Shown here one piece after another: positions 9,557 through 18,568 of a DNA stretch of 64,000 bases. Location: the NCBI RefSeq assembly GCF_003606385.1, contig NZ_CP032514.1, positions 620,001-684,000 on the forward strand. Reading direction: 5' to 3'. The notes beneath the pieces are model-generated. The model made no database searches. It worked only from the letters and a program-made list of their open reading frames with translations, and was not told the DNA's origin. The DNA comes from Actinomyces lilanjuaniae. GTDB lineage: Bacteria; Actinomycetota; Actinomycetes; Actinomycetales; Actinomycetaceae. Every line of letters begins with the position of its first letter. The stretch's first letter is position 1. The position numbers were made by a program, and so were the translations under genes.

Positions 9557-9782
9557 CACACTGACTCTCTCCGTTGATGCCGACGTGCTTCGTCGTGCCC
9601 GGATCCGCGCGCTCGAGCGCAATGAGTCTGTCAACCAGTACCTCAGCGACATGCTGGAGCGCTACGCGGGTACCAGCCAGCAGGACGCTGTGGAGTCGCT
9701 GCTTGCTCTGGCGGACGCCAGGCCAGCAAGCAGTGGCGGGGGCGGACGCGGGTGGAGCCGCGAGGGCCTCTATGATGTCTAG
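9552..9782 (+). CDS. vapB: VapB-type antitoxin
   Basis: A 76-aa protein with an N-terminal strand and two helices typical of ribbon-helix-helix DNA-binding antitoxins (TLTLSVDADVLRRARIRALERN, then VNQYLSDMLERYAG). The C-terminus is Gly/Arg-rich and ends WSREGLYDV, a plausible toxin-wrapping tail. It would bind and neutralise the PIN toxin encoded 9 bp downstream and repress the shared promoter. The GTG start is set by the beginning of the conserved strand and by a palindrome covering it. The pair is inserted between lysS and lutC and is flanked by a duplication. Confidence 0.85.
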   Translation: MATLTLSVDADVLRRARIRALERNESVNQYLSDMLERYAGTSQQDAVESLLALADARPASSGGGGRGWSREGLYDV

Positions 9783-9791
9783 GCCCCTTTG

Positions 9792-10205
9792 ATGGTGAGG
9801 GTCTTCCTGGACACTAATGTCCTTGCCTACGCCTTTGACAGCGCTTCTGCGTCCAAGCAGGCAGCAGCACGAGCCGCCCTGACAAGTCACCGTGACTTCA
9901 CCGTGAGCACCCAGGTGATGCTTGAGCTGTTCGTCGTCCTGACCAGAAAGCTGAGGCCTGCATGGCCGGTTGAGGAGGCCAGGCGCGTTCTCCACCAGGT
10001 TGCAGACCTCGGGGTGGTCCTCGCTGACCGTGCGCTGGTTGAGCGGGCACTGATGACCGCTCAGAGGCACCAGCTCTCCGTCTGGGACGCCACGGTGCTT
10101 GAGGCTGTGGCCGAGTCCGGCTGCGGTGAGCTGTGGACCGAGGACCTGACGCATGGCAGCGTCCTGCGCGGGGTGAGAGTTGTCAACCCCCTCCTGAGCG
10201 CCTAG
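9792..10205 (+). CDS. vapC: VapC-type PIN-domain ribonuclease toxin
   Basis: A 137-aa PIN domain. The four acidic metal-binding positions are visible: D7 in FLDTNVLAY, E45 in MLELFVVL, D99 in WDATVLEA and D118 in LWTEDL. VapC toxins cut tRNA or rRNA under Mg2+/Mn2+; the target here is unknown. The gene starts 9 bp after vapB, the usual spacing for this module; the ATG at 9792 is chosen over a TTG one codon upstream. All catalytic residues are present, so the toxin looks active. Confidence 0.88.
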   Translation: MVRVFLDTNVLAYAFDSASASKQAAARAALTSHRDFTVSTQVMLELFVVLTRKLRPAWPVEEARRVLHQVADLGVVLADRALVERALMTAQRHQLSVWDATVLEAVAESGCGELWTEDLTHGSVLRGVRVVNPLLSA

Positions 10206-10283
10206 AGCGTGTTGGGAACGTTGGATGCGCTCGGAGCCGACTGAGCCGGTTGCTGAGCCGGTTGTGCTGAGGCGTGTGGTGCA

Positions 10284-10332
10284 CCCAGGCAGGCGCTTGG
10301 GACCTCCGGTGTCCCAGGGGTGCCTGCCTGGG
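10284..10332 (-). terminator. long hairpin after lutC
   Basis: An 11-bp arm CCCAGGCAGGC pairs with GCCTGCCTGGG, and an inner GGGAC/GTCCC extends the stem after a small internal loop. It lies immediately beyond the lutC stop (10338-10340) on the minus strand and so fits as terminator of lutABC. Its lut-proximal arm coincides with the start of the duplicated segment. Confidence 0.6.
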
Positions 10333-10460
10333 CAGGCTCAGTGGGCGATGACTACCCCGAGGTTGCGGGGGCCGTGCACGCCCTGGACGCGCACGAGCTC
10401 GATGTCGGCCGTGGCGCTGGGGCCGGCGATCCAGGTCATCGGGCGCGCGGGGTGGCGGCT
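10326..10460. repeat. 135-bp duplication, copy inside lutC
   Basis: This is the intact lutC-terminal copy of the repeat at 9369-9503, 131 of 135 positions identical by eye. It contains the true lutC stop and one arm of the downstream hairpin. The near identity suggests a recent event, probably linked to arrival of vapBC between the copies. Confidence 0.95.
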
Positions 10461-10988
10461 GAGGATATCGACAGCCTGTGGCACCGTGGGCACGATCGTC
10501 TCGCGCTCCAGCACGCACACGTGACGGTCGGGCACCAGGGAGATGGCGCGCCTGCCCTGGTCGGGCTCGCCGTCGAGCACGATAGTCCCCGAGATGGAGA
10601 TGCCCAGGCGCGAGCAGGTCACCACCGCGTCGATTGCGTCCAGGTCGAGGGTGGCGACGGGGGCCTCGCGCGAGTCCACGTGCACACTGCGACCCCGGCG
10701 CGCGGCGGCCTCCTTGTAGGTCTGCGGCAGACCTGCGGGCACCACCACGCTGCGGGCCTCGCCCAGGAGCTCGTCAACGGCCTGGACGACGCCAGTGTCG
10801 GTGGCCTCGGTGCGCACCAGGGCGTCGTAGTCCTCGAGCTTGCTCACCATGTCGGCCACGACTGGCGGTGACCCGGGCTCGTGCTCGCCCACGCGGATGT
10901 AGTCGCGCGGGACCGGACGCGCGGGGCCGCGCTGGGAGCGCGATACCGCGTCGCGGGCGCGGGCAAGAACGGCGGTACGTGCGTCCAT
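10338..10988 (-). CDS. lutC: L-lactate utilisation protein C (LUD domain)
   Basis: LutC is the non-FeS LUD-domain subunit of the LutABC L-lactate oxidation complex. The 216-aa protein shows the family pattern: a helical start (RTAVLARARDAVSRS), SVVVPAGLP, ITCS-like AVVTCSRLGISISGTIVLDG, and the ending HPARPMTWIAGPSATADIELVRVQGVHGP, which includes the conserved SATADIE segment. The ATG at 10988 overlaps the lutB stop as TGATG. It is the last gene of lutABC; its final 41 codons are duplicated 0.9 kb away beyond vapBC. Confidence 0.92.
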   Translation of the reverse strand: MDARTAVLARARDAVSRSQRGPARPVPRDYIRVGEHEPGSPPVVADMVSKLEDYDALVRTEATDTGVVQAVDELLGEARSVVVPAGLPQTYKEAAARRGRSVHVDSREAPVATLDLDAIDAVVTCSRLGISISGTIVLDGEPDQGRRAISLVPDRHVCVLERETIVPTVPQAVDILSRHPARPMTWIAGPSATADIELVRVQGVHGPRNLGVVIAH

Positions 10989-12570
10989 CACTGGTCCTCC
11001 TGGGAAGCTGCCTGGGGTGCGGTGGCGGCCTCACCGGGCCTCCTCCCCGACGTCGGATGGGTGCGTGCCCACCACTGGCGGAAGCTCTCCGCAGGCGCCT
11101 CGGGGATGTCGCGCGCGCCGGTCCACTGCGAGGCTGGGAAGGGCAGGGCACCGATCCGGCCGTCTCTGCTGACCAGCCGTGAGGCCTTGACCGCCTGCTG
11201 GGCCAGTGACCACAGGCGGCCGTCACTCATCGCCGGCGCGGTGGCCTTCATGGCCACGTCCCACATGCCTGGCACGACCCTGCGTCTGGCCTCCACGGTG
11301 CGGGCGCGCAGGTGGATGAGGATCGTGGGGATGTCGATGCTGACCGGACAGGCCTCCCCGCAGGCCCCGCACAGGGAGGAGGCGAAGGGCAGGGTGTGGA
11401 CCGGGTCGTCCTCGGACAGTCCCTGGGTCAGCTGGGGGGTGAGGATCGCGCCGATGGGGCCGGGGTAGACTGATCCGTAGGCGTGGCCGCCGGTGTGCTG
11501 GTAGACCGGGCAGATGTTCATGCACGCGCCACAGCGGATGCAGTGGAGGGCCTCGCGCCCCACCGGGTCGGACAGGACCTTGGTGCGCCCGTTGTCCATG
11601 AGGATGAGGTGGAACTCCTGGGGGCCGTCGCCCGGGGTGACTCCCGTCCACATTGAGGTGTAGGGGTTCATGCGCTCTCCCGTGGCGGAGCGCGGCAGGA
11701 TCTGGGAGAAGATCTCCACGTCCTGGAAGCGGGGGACGAGCTTCTCGATGCCCATGAGGGTGATGAGGGTGTCCGGCAGGGTCAGGCACATGCGCCCGTT
11801 GCCCTCGGACTCGAAGATCGAGACGGTCCCGGTCTCGGCGATGCCCATGTTGGTGCCTGAGACGGCCACGGAGGCGTGGAGGAACTTTCTGCGCAGATGG
11901 GCACGCGCTGCCCCGGCCAGCTCGACCGGGTCGTCGGAGAGATCGGCGGGGGCGTCCTCCATGCGGTCCAGGAAGATCCCGCGCACCTCGGAGCGGTTGC
12001 GGTGGATCGCGGGCACCACGATGTGTGAGGGCATGTCGTCGGCGAGCTGGACGATCATCTCGGCCAGGTCGGTCTCGTGGGCGGTGATCCCTCGGCCTTG
12101 AGGTGCTCGTTGAGGTTGGTCTCCTGGGTGGCCATCGACTTGATCTTGACGACGTCGTCCACCCCCTTGGCCTTGATGATGCTGGTGACGATCCGGTTGG
12201 CCTCGGCGGCGTCGCGGGCCCAGTGGACCACGCCGCCACGCGCGGTGACGTTGGCCTCGAACTGCTCCAGGTAGTCGGGCAGGTGGCTCATGACCTCGTT
12301 CTTGACGGCGCTGGCCGCCTCGCGCAGCTGCTCCCAGTCAGGCATCTCCGCCGCACGCATGTCCCGCTTGCCACGGATGGTGCGGGTGGCCCGGCCCAGG
12401 TTGGAGCGCAGCTGGGTGTTCTGGAGGGTCTTGTGTGCGGCCTGGGGGAAGGTCTCCCCCCAGCGCAGGGTGTCGGTAGGAATAGTGACCGTGGTACGCC
12501 AGCCGCCGGTACCAGGCTCCTGGGCGGTAGGCCTGGAGCGGGTAGGCATGCCGAGAAAGACGCTGCTCAT
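10988..12570 (-). pseudogene. lutB: L-lactate utilisation protein B, frameshifted (lutB)
   Basis: LutB is the iron-sulfur LUD subunit of the lactate oxidation complex. The first part begins at an ATG overlapping the lutA stop (ATGA at 12567-12570) and runs through VKIKSMATQETNLNEHLKAEG; the second part continues in another frame with DLAEMIVQLADDMPSHIVVPA. The junction is a GGG run at 12089-12091 where one more base restores the protein (528 codons including stop). Two 4Fe-4S ferredoxin motifs are intact: CIRCGACMNICP (~340) and CGACGEACP (~400). Everything else is conserved, so a sequencing error is more likely than decay. As read, the cell would lack LutB. Confidence 0.9.
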
Positions 12571-13370
12571 CGTGGTGTGGCCTCCTGGGTGTCCGCGGCA
12601 AAGGAGACGTTGCCGTGGAAGGGCTGGTCCTTGGTCGAGGCGAGGATCTCTGCCAGGTGCATGATCCGCACCCCGGAGTTGATGCGTGACAGTCCGCCTC
12701 CCACGTGCATGAGGCAGGAGTAGTCGCCCATGCACAGCACCTCCGCCTGGGTGGACATGACGTTGGAGACCTTGTCCGCCAGCATCGCGGTGGAGGTCTC
12801 GTGGTTCTTCATGGAGAAGGTGCCGCCGAACCCGCAGCAGACCTCCTCCTCGGGCAGGGGGAGCAGGGTGAGTGCCTCGACGGCGCGCAGCAGGCGGTAG
12901 GGCCGGTCACCGACCTTGGTGATGCGTAGCGAGTGGCAAGTCGGGTGGTAGGTCACCCGGTGGGGGAAGTAGGCACCGACGTCGGTTACTCCCAGGACGT
13001 CAACGAGCAGCTCGGGCAGGTCGTAGGTCCTGGCGGCGACCTCGGTGGCGCGCCGGGCCAGGGACGGGTTACCCACGTGCTCGGCGACCTGGGCCTGCTC
13101 GTGACGGGTGGCGCCTGTGCAGGAGCCCGAGGGGACGACGATGGCGTCCCACTCCCCGTCCAGGACCGGCTCAAAGGTCCGCACGTGGTTGGCGACCAGG
13201 GCGGAGGCCTGCTTGAAGTAGCCGGTGTTGGCGTGCATCTGGCCGCAGCACACCTGCCCTTCGGGGAAGACCACCTCGTGGCCAAGGCGTTCGAGGATGG
13301 TGACGGTGGCCTGCGGGGCTTGGGGGAACATCGAGTCCCCGATACAGGTGGCGAAGAGAGCGATGCGCAC
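12567..13370 (-). CDS. lutA: L-lactate utilisation protein A (CCG domain)
   Basis: LutA is a 267-aa protein with two cysteine-rich CCG domains: CIGD and VCCGQMHANTGY in the first half, and YHPTCHSLR with EVCCGFGGTFSMKN in the second. It matches the GlpC/HdrD-type electron-transfer subunit of the lactate oxidation complex. It is the first gene of the operon; lutB overlaps its stop by 4 bp. The ATG at 13370 begins the conserved MRIALFATCIGD. Lactate enters through a permease encoded 8 kb away. Confidence 0.93.
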   Translation of the reverse strand: MRIALFATCIGDSMFPQAPQATVTILERLGHEVVFPEGQVCCGQMHANTGYFKQASALVANHVRTFEPVLDGEWDAIVVPSGSCTGATRHEQAQVAEHVGNPSLARRATEVAARTYDLPELLVDVLGVTDVGAYFPHRVTYHPTCHSLRITKVGDRPYRLLRAVEALTLLPLPEEEVCCGFGGTFSMKNHETSTAMLADKVSNVMSTQAEVLCMGDYSCLMHVGGGLSRINSGVRIMHLAEILASTKDQPFHGNVSFAADTQEATPR

Positions 13371-13730
13371 GGAATAACCTCCACGACGTCGTTGGCGGGA
13401 AGATGGCTGGCGGGAGGGTGGCGAGGACTCCTCTACCGTATTCGCTAGGAGGGCGTGGCGCGCGATGTGGTGGCTGGAGGCTGGTGGCCTGGGGCGGGGA
13501 GAGATCGAAGCGGTGCCATGACGCCGAGAAGCCTCTGCCGTCCATGTCGCGTGAGGGTAGTGGCGGGGGAGCGCCGGGTCGTGATCTGCGCGTGATTAAG
13601 CAAGCGAGGACTGTGCTTTTTCTGAGGCCGACAGCCTCTGTGGTCACGAGTCCTCTGCCTCGGGGCGGGAGGAGGGGGAACTCGGGGCGGGAGGAGGGGG
13701 GAAGATGACGTCCCACAGTGGTACGAGAAT
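13371..13730. other. intergenic region upstream of lutA
   Basis: This stretch should hold the lut promoter, but no clear -10/-35 pair or palindromic operator stands out. It contains a tandem duplication of a 22-bp GC-rich unit starting CTCGGGGCGGGAGG at 13659-13680 and 13681-13703, the second with one extra G. No credible gene is present on either strand. Confidence 0.5.
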
Positions 13731-13772
13731 CAGGGGCGGCCCCGGGTGTGTGAGGACCCGGGGCCGCCCCTG
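13731..13772 (-). terminator. perfect 16-bp GC hairpin downstream of the polyol dehydrogenase
   Basis: Arms 13731-13746 and 13757-13772 are perfectly complementary with a 10-nt loop. The hairpin lies beyond the polyol dehydrogenase gene on the minus strand and points toward lutA's upstream region. If the dehydrogenase frameshift is corrected, its reading frame runs through this hairpin to a stop at 13730-13732. Confidence 0.65.
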
Positions 13773-13860
13773 AGCTGTCGCAGAGGGGTCCGGTCAGGCC
13801 CTGCCCCCTCGTCCACCAGCGCCCTCATGCGCGCGCGCGCGCCCTCGCGGCGCAGGGCAG

Positions 13861-15273
13861 CTAGCTCCTCAAGGAAGGTGGTGCGGAACCGCTCGTCGTC
13901 GGCCAGGTCCCGAAGACCTCCCGGTGACCGATGAAGGCGAGGTCATCGCCCGCCTCCTGCCTCTCCGCGAGTGGCCGCAGGTCGTCGGCCACCGGGATCT
14001 CCTGCCCGTTCTCGTCGGTGCCGAGAGCCCCCAGCGACCAGGCGGCGCACATGGCTGCTCCCAGTCGTACAGGTCCGTCGGCTGCCAGGTTGTCGCGCAC
14101 AGTCGGCAGCACGAACTTCGGCATCCCGGAGGGGCCGAACTGTGCCAGCCGCAGCAGGGTGTCCGCGATCGCCTCGTTGGTGAAGCGCTCAAAGAGCGTG
14201 TCGATGTAGGTGTCCAGGTCGATGCCGGGCACGGGCAGCAGGCGCGGCCGTGCCTCACGCTGCAGGTAGGTGCGCACCCATGCGGCGATATCAGGGTCGG
14301 CGGCGGCGGTGTGGGCGTAGTCGATGCCCAGCAGCCGCCCCCAGTGGGCCAGCCCCTGGTGGGCGGCGTTGAGCAGGCGCAGCTTCATAAGCTCGTAGGG
14401 GACCACGTCCTCCACCAGCTGGGCGCCGACCTCCTCGAAGGCGGGGCGCCCGGCGGGGAAGGCGTCCTCCAGGACCCACTGGGTGAAGGGCTCGGCGACG
14501 ACGGGCCAGGCGTCGTCCAGGCCTTCCAGGGCGCGGACCTCCTCAATGTCTGTCTGCGTGGTCGCGGGAGTGATGCGGTCCACCATGCAGTTGGGGAAGG
14601 AGACGTTGTCCTGGATCCACCCGGCCAGCTCGGGATCGCTCATCCGTGCCTGGGACACGACGGCGGTCCTGGCGACCTTTCCGTTTCCGGGAAGGTTGTC
14701 GCAGCTCATGACGGTGAAGGGCTGGGTCCCGGCCTCACGGCGGCGGCGCAGCGCCTCCACGACGTAGCCGAAGGTCGTCGTGGGCTGTCTCGGGTGGGTT
14801 GCGTCGTGGAGCGCCCCGGGGGAGTCGGTGCGGAAGGACCCGGTGGCGTCGTCAATGTTGTAGCCGCCCTCGGTCACAGTCAGCGACACGATGCGGGTCG
14901 TGGGCGCGGCCATGACCTCCAGGACGGCCTCAGGGTCGTCGGGGGCGAAGAGGTAGCGGTGGAGCGAGCCGATGACCGCGGGCTCGCGTCGCCCGCCAGG
15001 GTGCTTGAGCACGAGGGTGTACAGGTGGTCCTGGCCCTCCAGGGCGTCGCGCATGCGGGCGTCGCCGGGCAGCAGACCGACACCGCAGATGCCCCAGTCC
15101 GCCGCCTTGCCCTGGCGCATGAGGCGGTCGACGTACATGGCCTGGTGGGAGCGGTGGAAGCCGCCCACGCCGATGTGGACGATGCCGGTGGTGACGGCGG
15201 AGCGGTCGTAGTCGGGAGCCAGTGGTGACTCGGCCAGTGACAGGCCGGGGGCGGCGGGTGAGGTGGTGGTCAT
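13861..15273 (-). CDS. mannitol dehydrogenase-family polyol oxidoreductase, C-terminus frameshifted
   Basis: A long-chain NAD-dependent polyol dehydrogenase (mannitol, arabinitol or fructuronate type). Landmarks: VHIGVGGFHRSHQAMY (~30-45), the NAD site; MSCDNLPGNGKV; FPNCMVDRITP; and the catalytic-helix region KLRLLNAAHQGLAHWG with its K and N/H residues. The read frame ends EVFGTWPTTSG, whereas one more G in the run at 13909-13911 gives EVFGDLADDERFRTTFLEEL and continues to 13730, the normal ending (about 514 aa). The start is the ATG before TTTSPAAPG; the open frame upstream lacks homology. It is transcribed in the same direction as the MFS transporter encoded upstream, suggesting shared polyol use. 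Confidence 0.88.
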   Translation of the reverse strand: MTTTSPAAPGLSLAESPLAPDYDRSAVTTGIVHIGVGGFHRSHQAMYVDRLMRQGKAADWGICGVGLLPGDARMRDALEGQDHLYTLVLKHPGGRREPAVIGSLHRYLFAPDDPEAVLEVMAAPTTRIVSLTVTEGGYNIDDATGSFRTDSPGALHDATHPRQPTTTFGYVVEALRRRREAGTQPFTVMSCDNLPGNGKVARTAVVSQARMSDPELAGWIQDNVSFPNCMVDRITPATTQTDIEEVRALEGLDDAWPVVAEPFTQWVLEDAFPAGRPAFEEVGAQLVEDVVPYELMKLRLLNAAHQGLAHWGRLLGIDYAHTAAADPDIAAWVRTYLQREARPRLLPVPGIDLDTYIDTLFERFTNEAIADTLLRLAQFGPSGMPKFVLPTVRDNLAADGPVRLGAAMCAAWSLGALGTDENGQEIPVADDLRPLAERQEAGDDLAFIGHREVFGTWPTTSGSAPPSLRS

Positions 15274-15439
15274 GATGGTCTCGCTTTCTTCAGCGGTGAG
15301 TAGAGTGCATGGTTGGGGGCGTGCGTTGTCTGGGTGTGAGAAGGGGGTGGTGGGCACTGGTCCTGCCAGGGACACCGCCATAGTGCCATGGTTCCTGTAG
15401 TGCGCCTGTCATGGCGCCTGTGGGGAGTGGAGAGACCGT

Positions 15440-15479
15440 ATTCCCAGGTATTCCCAGGTATTTCCAGGTATCCCCAGGT
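15440..15479. repeat. four tandem copies of a 10-bp unit
   Basis: The unit ATTCCCAGGT occurs four times in a row, the third and fourth with one substitution each (ATTTCCAGGT, ATCCCCAGGT). It lies in the 231-bp gap between the MFS transporter stop and the dehydrogenase start, where transcription of the downstream gene would begin or pass. Confidence 0.9.
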
Positions 15480-15504
15480 CCCGGCGGGTGCCCGCCACGC
15501 ACCC

Positions 15505-16851
15505 CTAGCGTGCGGCTTCCTTGTCCCTGATCTCCTTGTCCCTGATCTCGGGCTCCTCGTGCAGGACCCGGGCGTTACCCGGGAGCTTGAGGAAGAACAG
15601 CAGGATGAAGGAGATGCCGTAGATGCCGGCCAGGGCCAGCCCGGGAGCGGCGTAGTCGCCAGCGGTGTTGCCGTCGCCGATCAGCAGCAGCGAGACGATC
15701 CCCGGGCCGACGAAGGCTCCTAGCCCTGCGCCGAGGTTGAGGATGGCCAGGGAGTTGCCGGTCTCCCCCTTGGCGTGGGCCATGACGAGCGGTGTGGTGG
15801 GCACGTGCGCGGACAGGCCGATGCCGATGGCGGCCATGCCCAATGAGACGAGCCAGAAGTTCGGCCCGGCGACCATGGGGATGAAGTAGAGGTAGACCAG
15901 GGAGGCCCCGGTCAGCGGCGCGGCGATCCACTGGAGGGTGTTGCGCCAGCCCAGCTGGTCCCCGACCACGCCCCACACGACGTCCCCGATGATGGCGACG
16001 AGCCCGAAGACCGCGAAGGCGCGGGCGGCGTCGGCCTCCGGCATCCCGTAGACACGGTGGAGGTAGACCAGGTAGTAGGCCTGCATGCCGTACTGCCCGG
16101 ACAGGTTGATGACCTTGACGATGCCCATGAGGGAGACCTTGGGGTGGCGCCACAGGACGCTGACTCCCTCAAAGAGGGAGGTCGCCACGGACACGCCCGT
16201 GGTCCGGGTGGAGGAGGGATGACGCAGCAGGAACAGCCACAGGATGGTGCCACCGATGCCGGCCAGTACCAGGCCCAGCCAGAGAGTGGCGATGTGTCCG
16301 ATGGGGTTGAGCAGCAGGGAGGACAGCCAGGAGCCGAGGAGCTGCATGCCCAGGGAGAAGGCGAACCAGAACCAGCCTGAGGCGGCACCCTGCCGTTCGG
16401 TGGGGGTTACCATCATGACCCAGGTGAGGAATCCGTAGGCAAGCATCGGGTATCCCAGTCCCCGCGCCCCGTAGAAGACCATGACCAGGGGAAGGTTCCC
16501 CGACGGCAGGCCGACGGCGATGAACAGGAAGTCGAAGACCATGAAGGACAGGAAGCCGATGAGCATGACCCTGCGCGGCCCGATGCCGTCGCACAGGGCT
16601 CCGGAGAGGAACGCCCCGATCGCGACGACGACGCCGTAGGCGGTGTAGACGTCGGTGCCCTGTGATGTCGCGAAGCCGACGGCGTCGCTGGACAGGTAGC
16701 TGACGATCCATACGGCCTCGATCCCGTCACCGATGACGAAGATGATGACCGCCAGGAAGCCCAGCGCCAGGTTGGTAGGGAAGCCGGTGCGCTGGATCGC
16801 GGCCACCAGTATGCGCTGGATCGCGGCCACCAGTGGGTTTGAGCTAGGCAT
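15505..16851 (-). CDS. MFS transporter (polyol/sugar permease)
   Basis: A 448-aa major facilitator with about 12 hydrophobic segments from residue 24 to 430. The loop 2-3 signature appears as SGALCDGIGPRRVMLIGF, and a matching DxxG appears in the second half as GVVGDQLGWRN. The sequence pattern (ARGLGYPMLAYGFLTW; GMQAYYLVYLHRVYGMPEA) resembles RbtT/DalT-like ribitol/arabinitol permeases. It is followed on the same strand by the polyol dehydrogenase, so polyol uptake is the best guess. Both protein ends carry short in-frame tandem duplications: VAAIQR twice near the N-terminus (16789-16834) and EIRDK twice near the C-terminus (15520-15549). AGAGG precedes the ATG. Confidence 0.85.
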   Translation of the reverse strand: MPSSNPLVAAIQRILVAAIQRTGFPTNLALGFLAVIIFVIGDGIEAVWIVSYLSSDAVGFATSQGTDVYTAYGVVVAIGAFLSGALCDGIGPRRVMLIGFLSFMVFDFLFIAVGLPSGNLPLVMVFYGARGLGYPMLAYGFLTWVMMVTPTERQGAASGWFWFAFSLGMQLLGSWLSSLLLNPIGHIATLWLGLVLAGIGGTILWLFLLRHPSSTRTTGVSVATSLFEGVSVLWRHPKVSLMGIVKVINLSGQYGMQAYYLVYLHRVYGMPEADAARAFAVFGLVAIIGDVVWGVVGDQLGWRNTLQWIAAPLTGASLVYLYFIPMVAGPNFWLVSLGMAAIGIGLSAHVPTTPLVMAHAKGETGNSLAILNLGAGLGAFVGPGIVSLLLIGDGNTAGDYAAPGLALAGIYGISFILLFFLKLPGNARVLHEEPEIRDKEIRDKEAAR

Positions 16852-17349
16852 TGATAGACCTCTGGTGTGAGACGACGGTGTCTGCGGGCTTGTCCGGTGG
16901 TGACGGTGCCGTGGCTTCCGTAACCGCGACCGCCCGTGTCTCTATCGTGGGGTGTGGTGCAGGTCGTGTGGTTGCCCGGTCTGGTGGGAGGGCGTGACCG
17001 TTTTCTGACTGCTTGTCGCCCGGTGCCCCCGGTCGTCGAGACTGTGCTGCTGCGGTGTTTTTAGCGGCGCCTTCCGCGGTGTCTTCGCGCTGCTGGTGCG
17101 GCCTGTGAGAATGCGGCCGCGCGGCGAGGGGACTGATGGGGAGAACTGGCGAGCAGGGGTGTGCCGGGCACTGGCTGACCGCTGTGGACCGTGACGGTGA
17201 CCGCTTCGTGGGGGCGGGGTGAGCAGGTTCGCGAGACTTTGTGCAGGTACGCAGCTCTCTTGTGCCCATCTGCATGTGTACAGTTCTCCTGTTCCTTGGT
17301 GAGGCAGGACAGGCCTGAGTTCCCTGCTGAGAGCAACAGAAGGTGTGCC
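16852..17349. other. divergent intergenic region
   Basis: About 500 bp between the divergent MFS transporter and the gene at 17350. It must contain promoters for both, but I see no convincing hexamer pair, palindrome or hairpin. It holds no credible gene; the short frames here lack ribosome-binding sites and protein-like composition. Confidence 0.4.
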
Positions 17350-18440
17350 ATGTTGTCGGTTGTTGTTTCAGTCCTTGTCGCCCTGGTGGCGCTGGTTGTG
17401 GTGGTGGCCGTGGTGCACCGGGGCAGCGGGCCGCGCACCCGTCTGCTCCAGCTGGCCGCCGCATCCATGCTTGTGTCGGTGCTCCTGCGTGAGTACGAGG
17501 CGGTCTACGGGGACCAGGTGGTGGTGGACCTGGTCAAGCGCCTGGTGTTCCTGGTGACGATGGTGTCGGTGGCGGTGCTGGTGATGACGTTCCGCCGTGG
17601 TGGGCTGTCGCGGCGTGCGGCCTGGCGGGTGGCCGGGGCGGGCGCCGTGCTGGGCGTGGTGGACTGCGTGGCTGCGGCGGCGATGCCGCTGCGTGAGGGC
17701 GGCCTGCTCTACTCCTACGACCAGGCGGGGGTCTCGGCCTGGGTGGGGGTCTACTACGGGACCTACGAGGTAGCCCTGGCCGCGATGGCGGTGGCACTGG
17801 GCACGGGTGGGGTGTCGGCGCTGGTGCGCCGGGGCCAGCCGGGGGCGGCGCGGGTGTCGCTGGTGCTGCTGGTGGCGGCGGCGGGGCTGACGGTGGTCTA
17901 CGCGGGCGTGGGCGTGGCCTCGCTGGCGGGGCTGGTCGGGCCCGGGGCCGGGAGGTGCGTCACGTGCTGTTCCTGGTGGTGCTGGTGCTGATCGTGGTGG
18001 CGCTGGCCGTGGGCGGCGTGCGCCGGATCGTGGAGGAGGGCCGCTCGGTGCTGGTGGAGCGCGTGGGCGAGCAGGTGGTGGAGCCGCTGTGGCGGGAGGT
18101 CACCCGGGTGCGTCCGGGGGTGCGCCTGTCGGTGGAGGGGCTGTCGGCTGGTGAGCGGGTGGTGCGTCAGGTGGTGGAGACCAACGACGTGCTGCACCTG
18201 GTGCGCTACGGGGAGGCCGCTGCGGGGGTGGCCGAGCCCGCCGGCCCGGCGGGCACCGCCGAGCTGGTGGTGGGCCTGGTGGGGCCTGAGGCGGTGCCGC
18301 GTCCGCTGGGGTGGTGGGACCGGGTGCTGGTGGGCCTGGGCCGGGTGGTCCTGCCGCGTGACGAGGTCAGTGCCTCCCTGCGCGAGCTCTACGAGCTGCG
18401 CCTGGCCCTGGCTCCCTACTACCCCGCACGCACGCGCTAG
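17350..18440 (+). pseudogene. integral membrane protein resembling the DUF6545/MAB_1171c family, frameshifted
   Basis: The first frame encodes about six or seven hydrophobic helices from the N-terminus (MLSVVVSVLVALVALVVV) to LAGLVGPG; the second continues REVRHVLFLVVLVLIVVALAVGGVRRIVEEG and a soluble tail (EPLWREVTRVRPGVRLS; NDVLHLVRYG). One extra G in the run at 17944-17947 joins them into a 363-aa protein. The layout, membrane N-half then a tail with 'plW..l....P.v.l', resembles DUF6545 proteins of actinobacteria. Function is unknown. AGAAGG precedes the ATG. The single homopolymer lesion suggests miscalling rather than decay. Confidence 0.65.
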
Positions 18441-18521
18441 GGGCACGAGACGGCCAGGCCCTGCTCCGGCGACGTCGAGGAGCCCCGCCCCCACACGCTA
18501 GACACCGGAGCAGTTCCTGGG

Positions 18522-18555
18522 GGGCTGGCGTGAACCAGTCCGCCTGAGCCAGCCC
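18522..18555. terminator. hairpin between convergent genes
   Basis: GGGCTGGC (18522-18529) pairs with GCCAGCCC (18548-18555). A second, wider pair CTGCTCCGG/CCGGAGCAG lies just upstream. Both sit between the converging membrane-protein and deoR genes; there is no T-run. Confidence 0.4.
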
Positions 18556-18568
18556 GTCAGTACCGGGC

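Noticed and set aside
7200..10154. 984-codon open frame on the minus strand
   Set aside because: It is the antisense shadow of lysS and crosses vapBC; composition is G/Q/H-rich as expected for a reversed high-GC frame, with no conserved motif.
12055..12735. separate short gene for the N-terminal part of LutB
   Set aside because: Its end abuts the rest of LutB in another frame and a single added base joins them; it is one gene.
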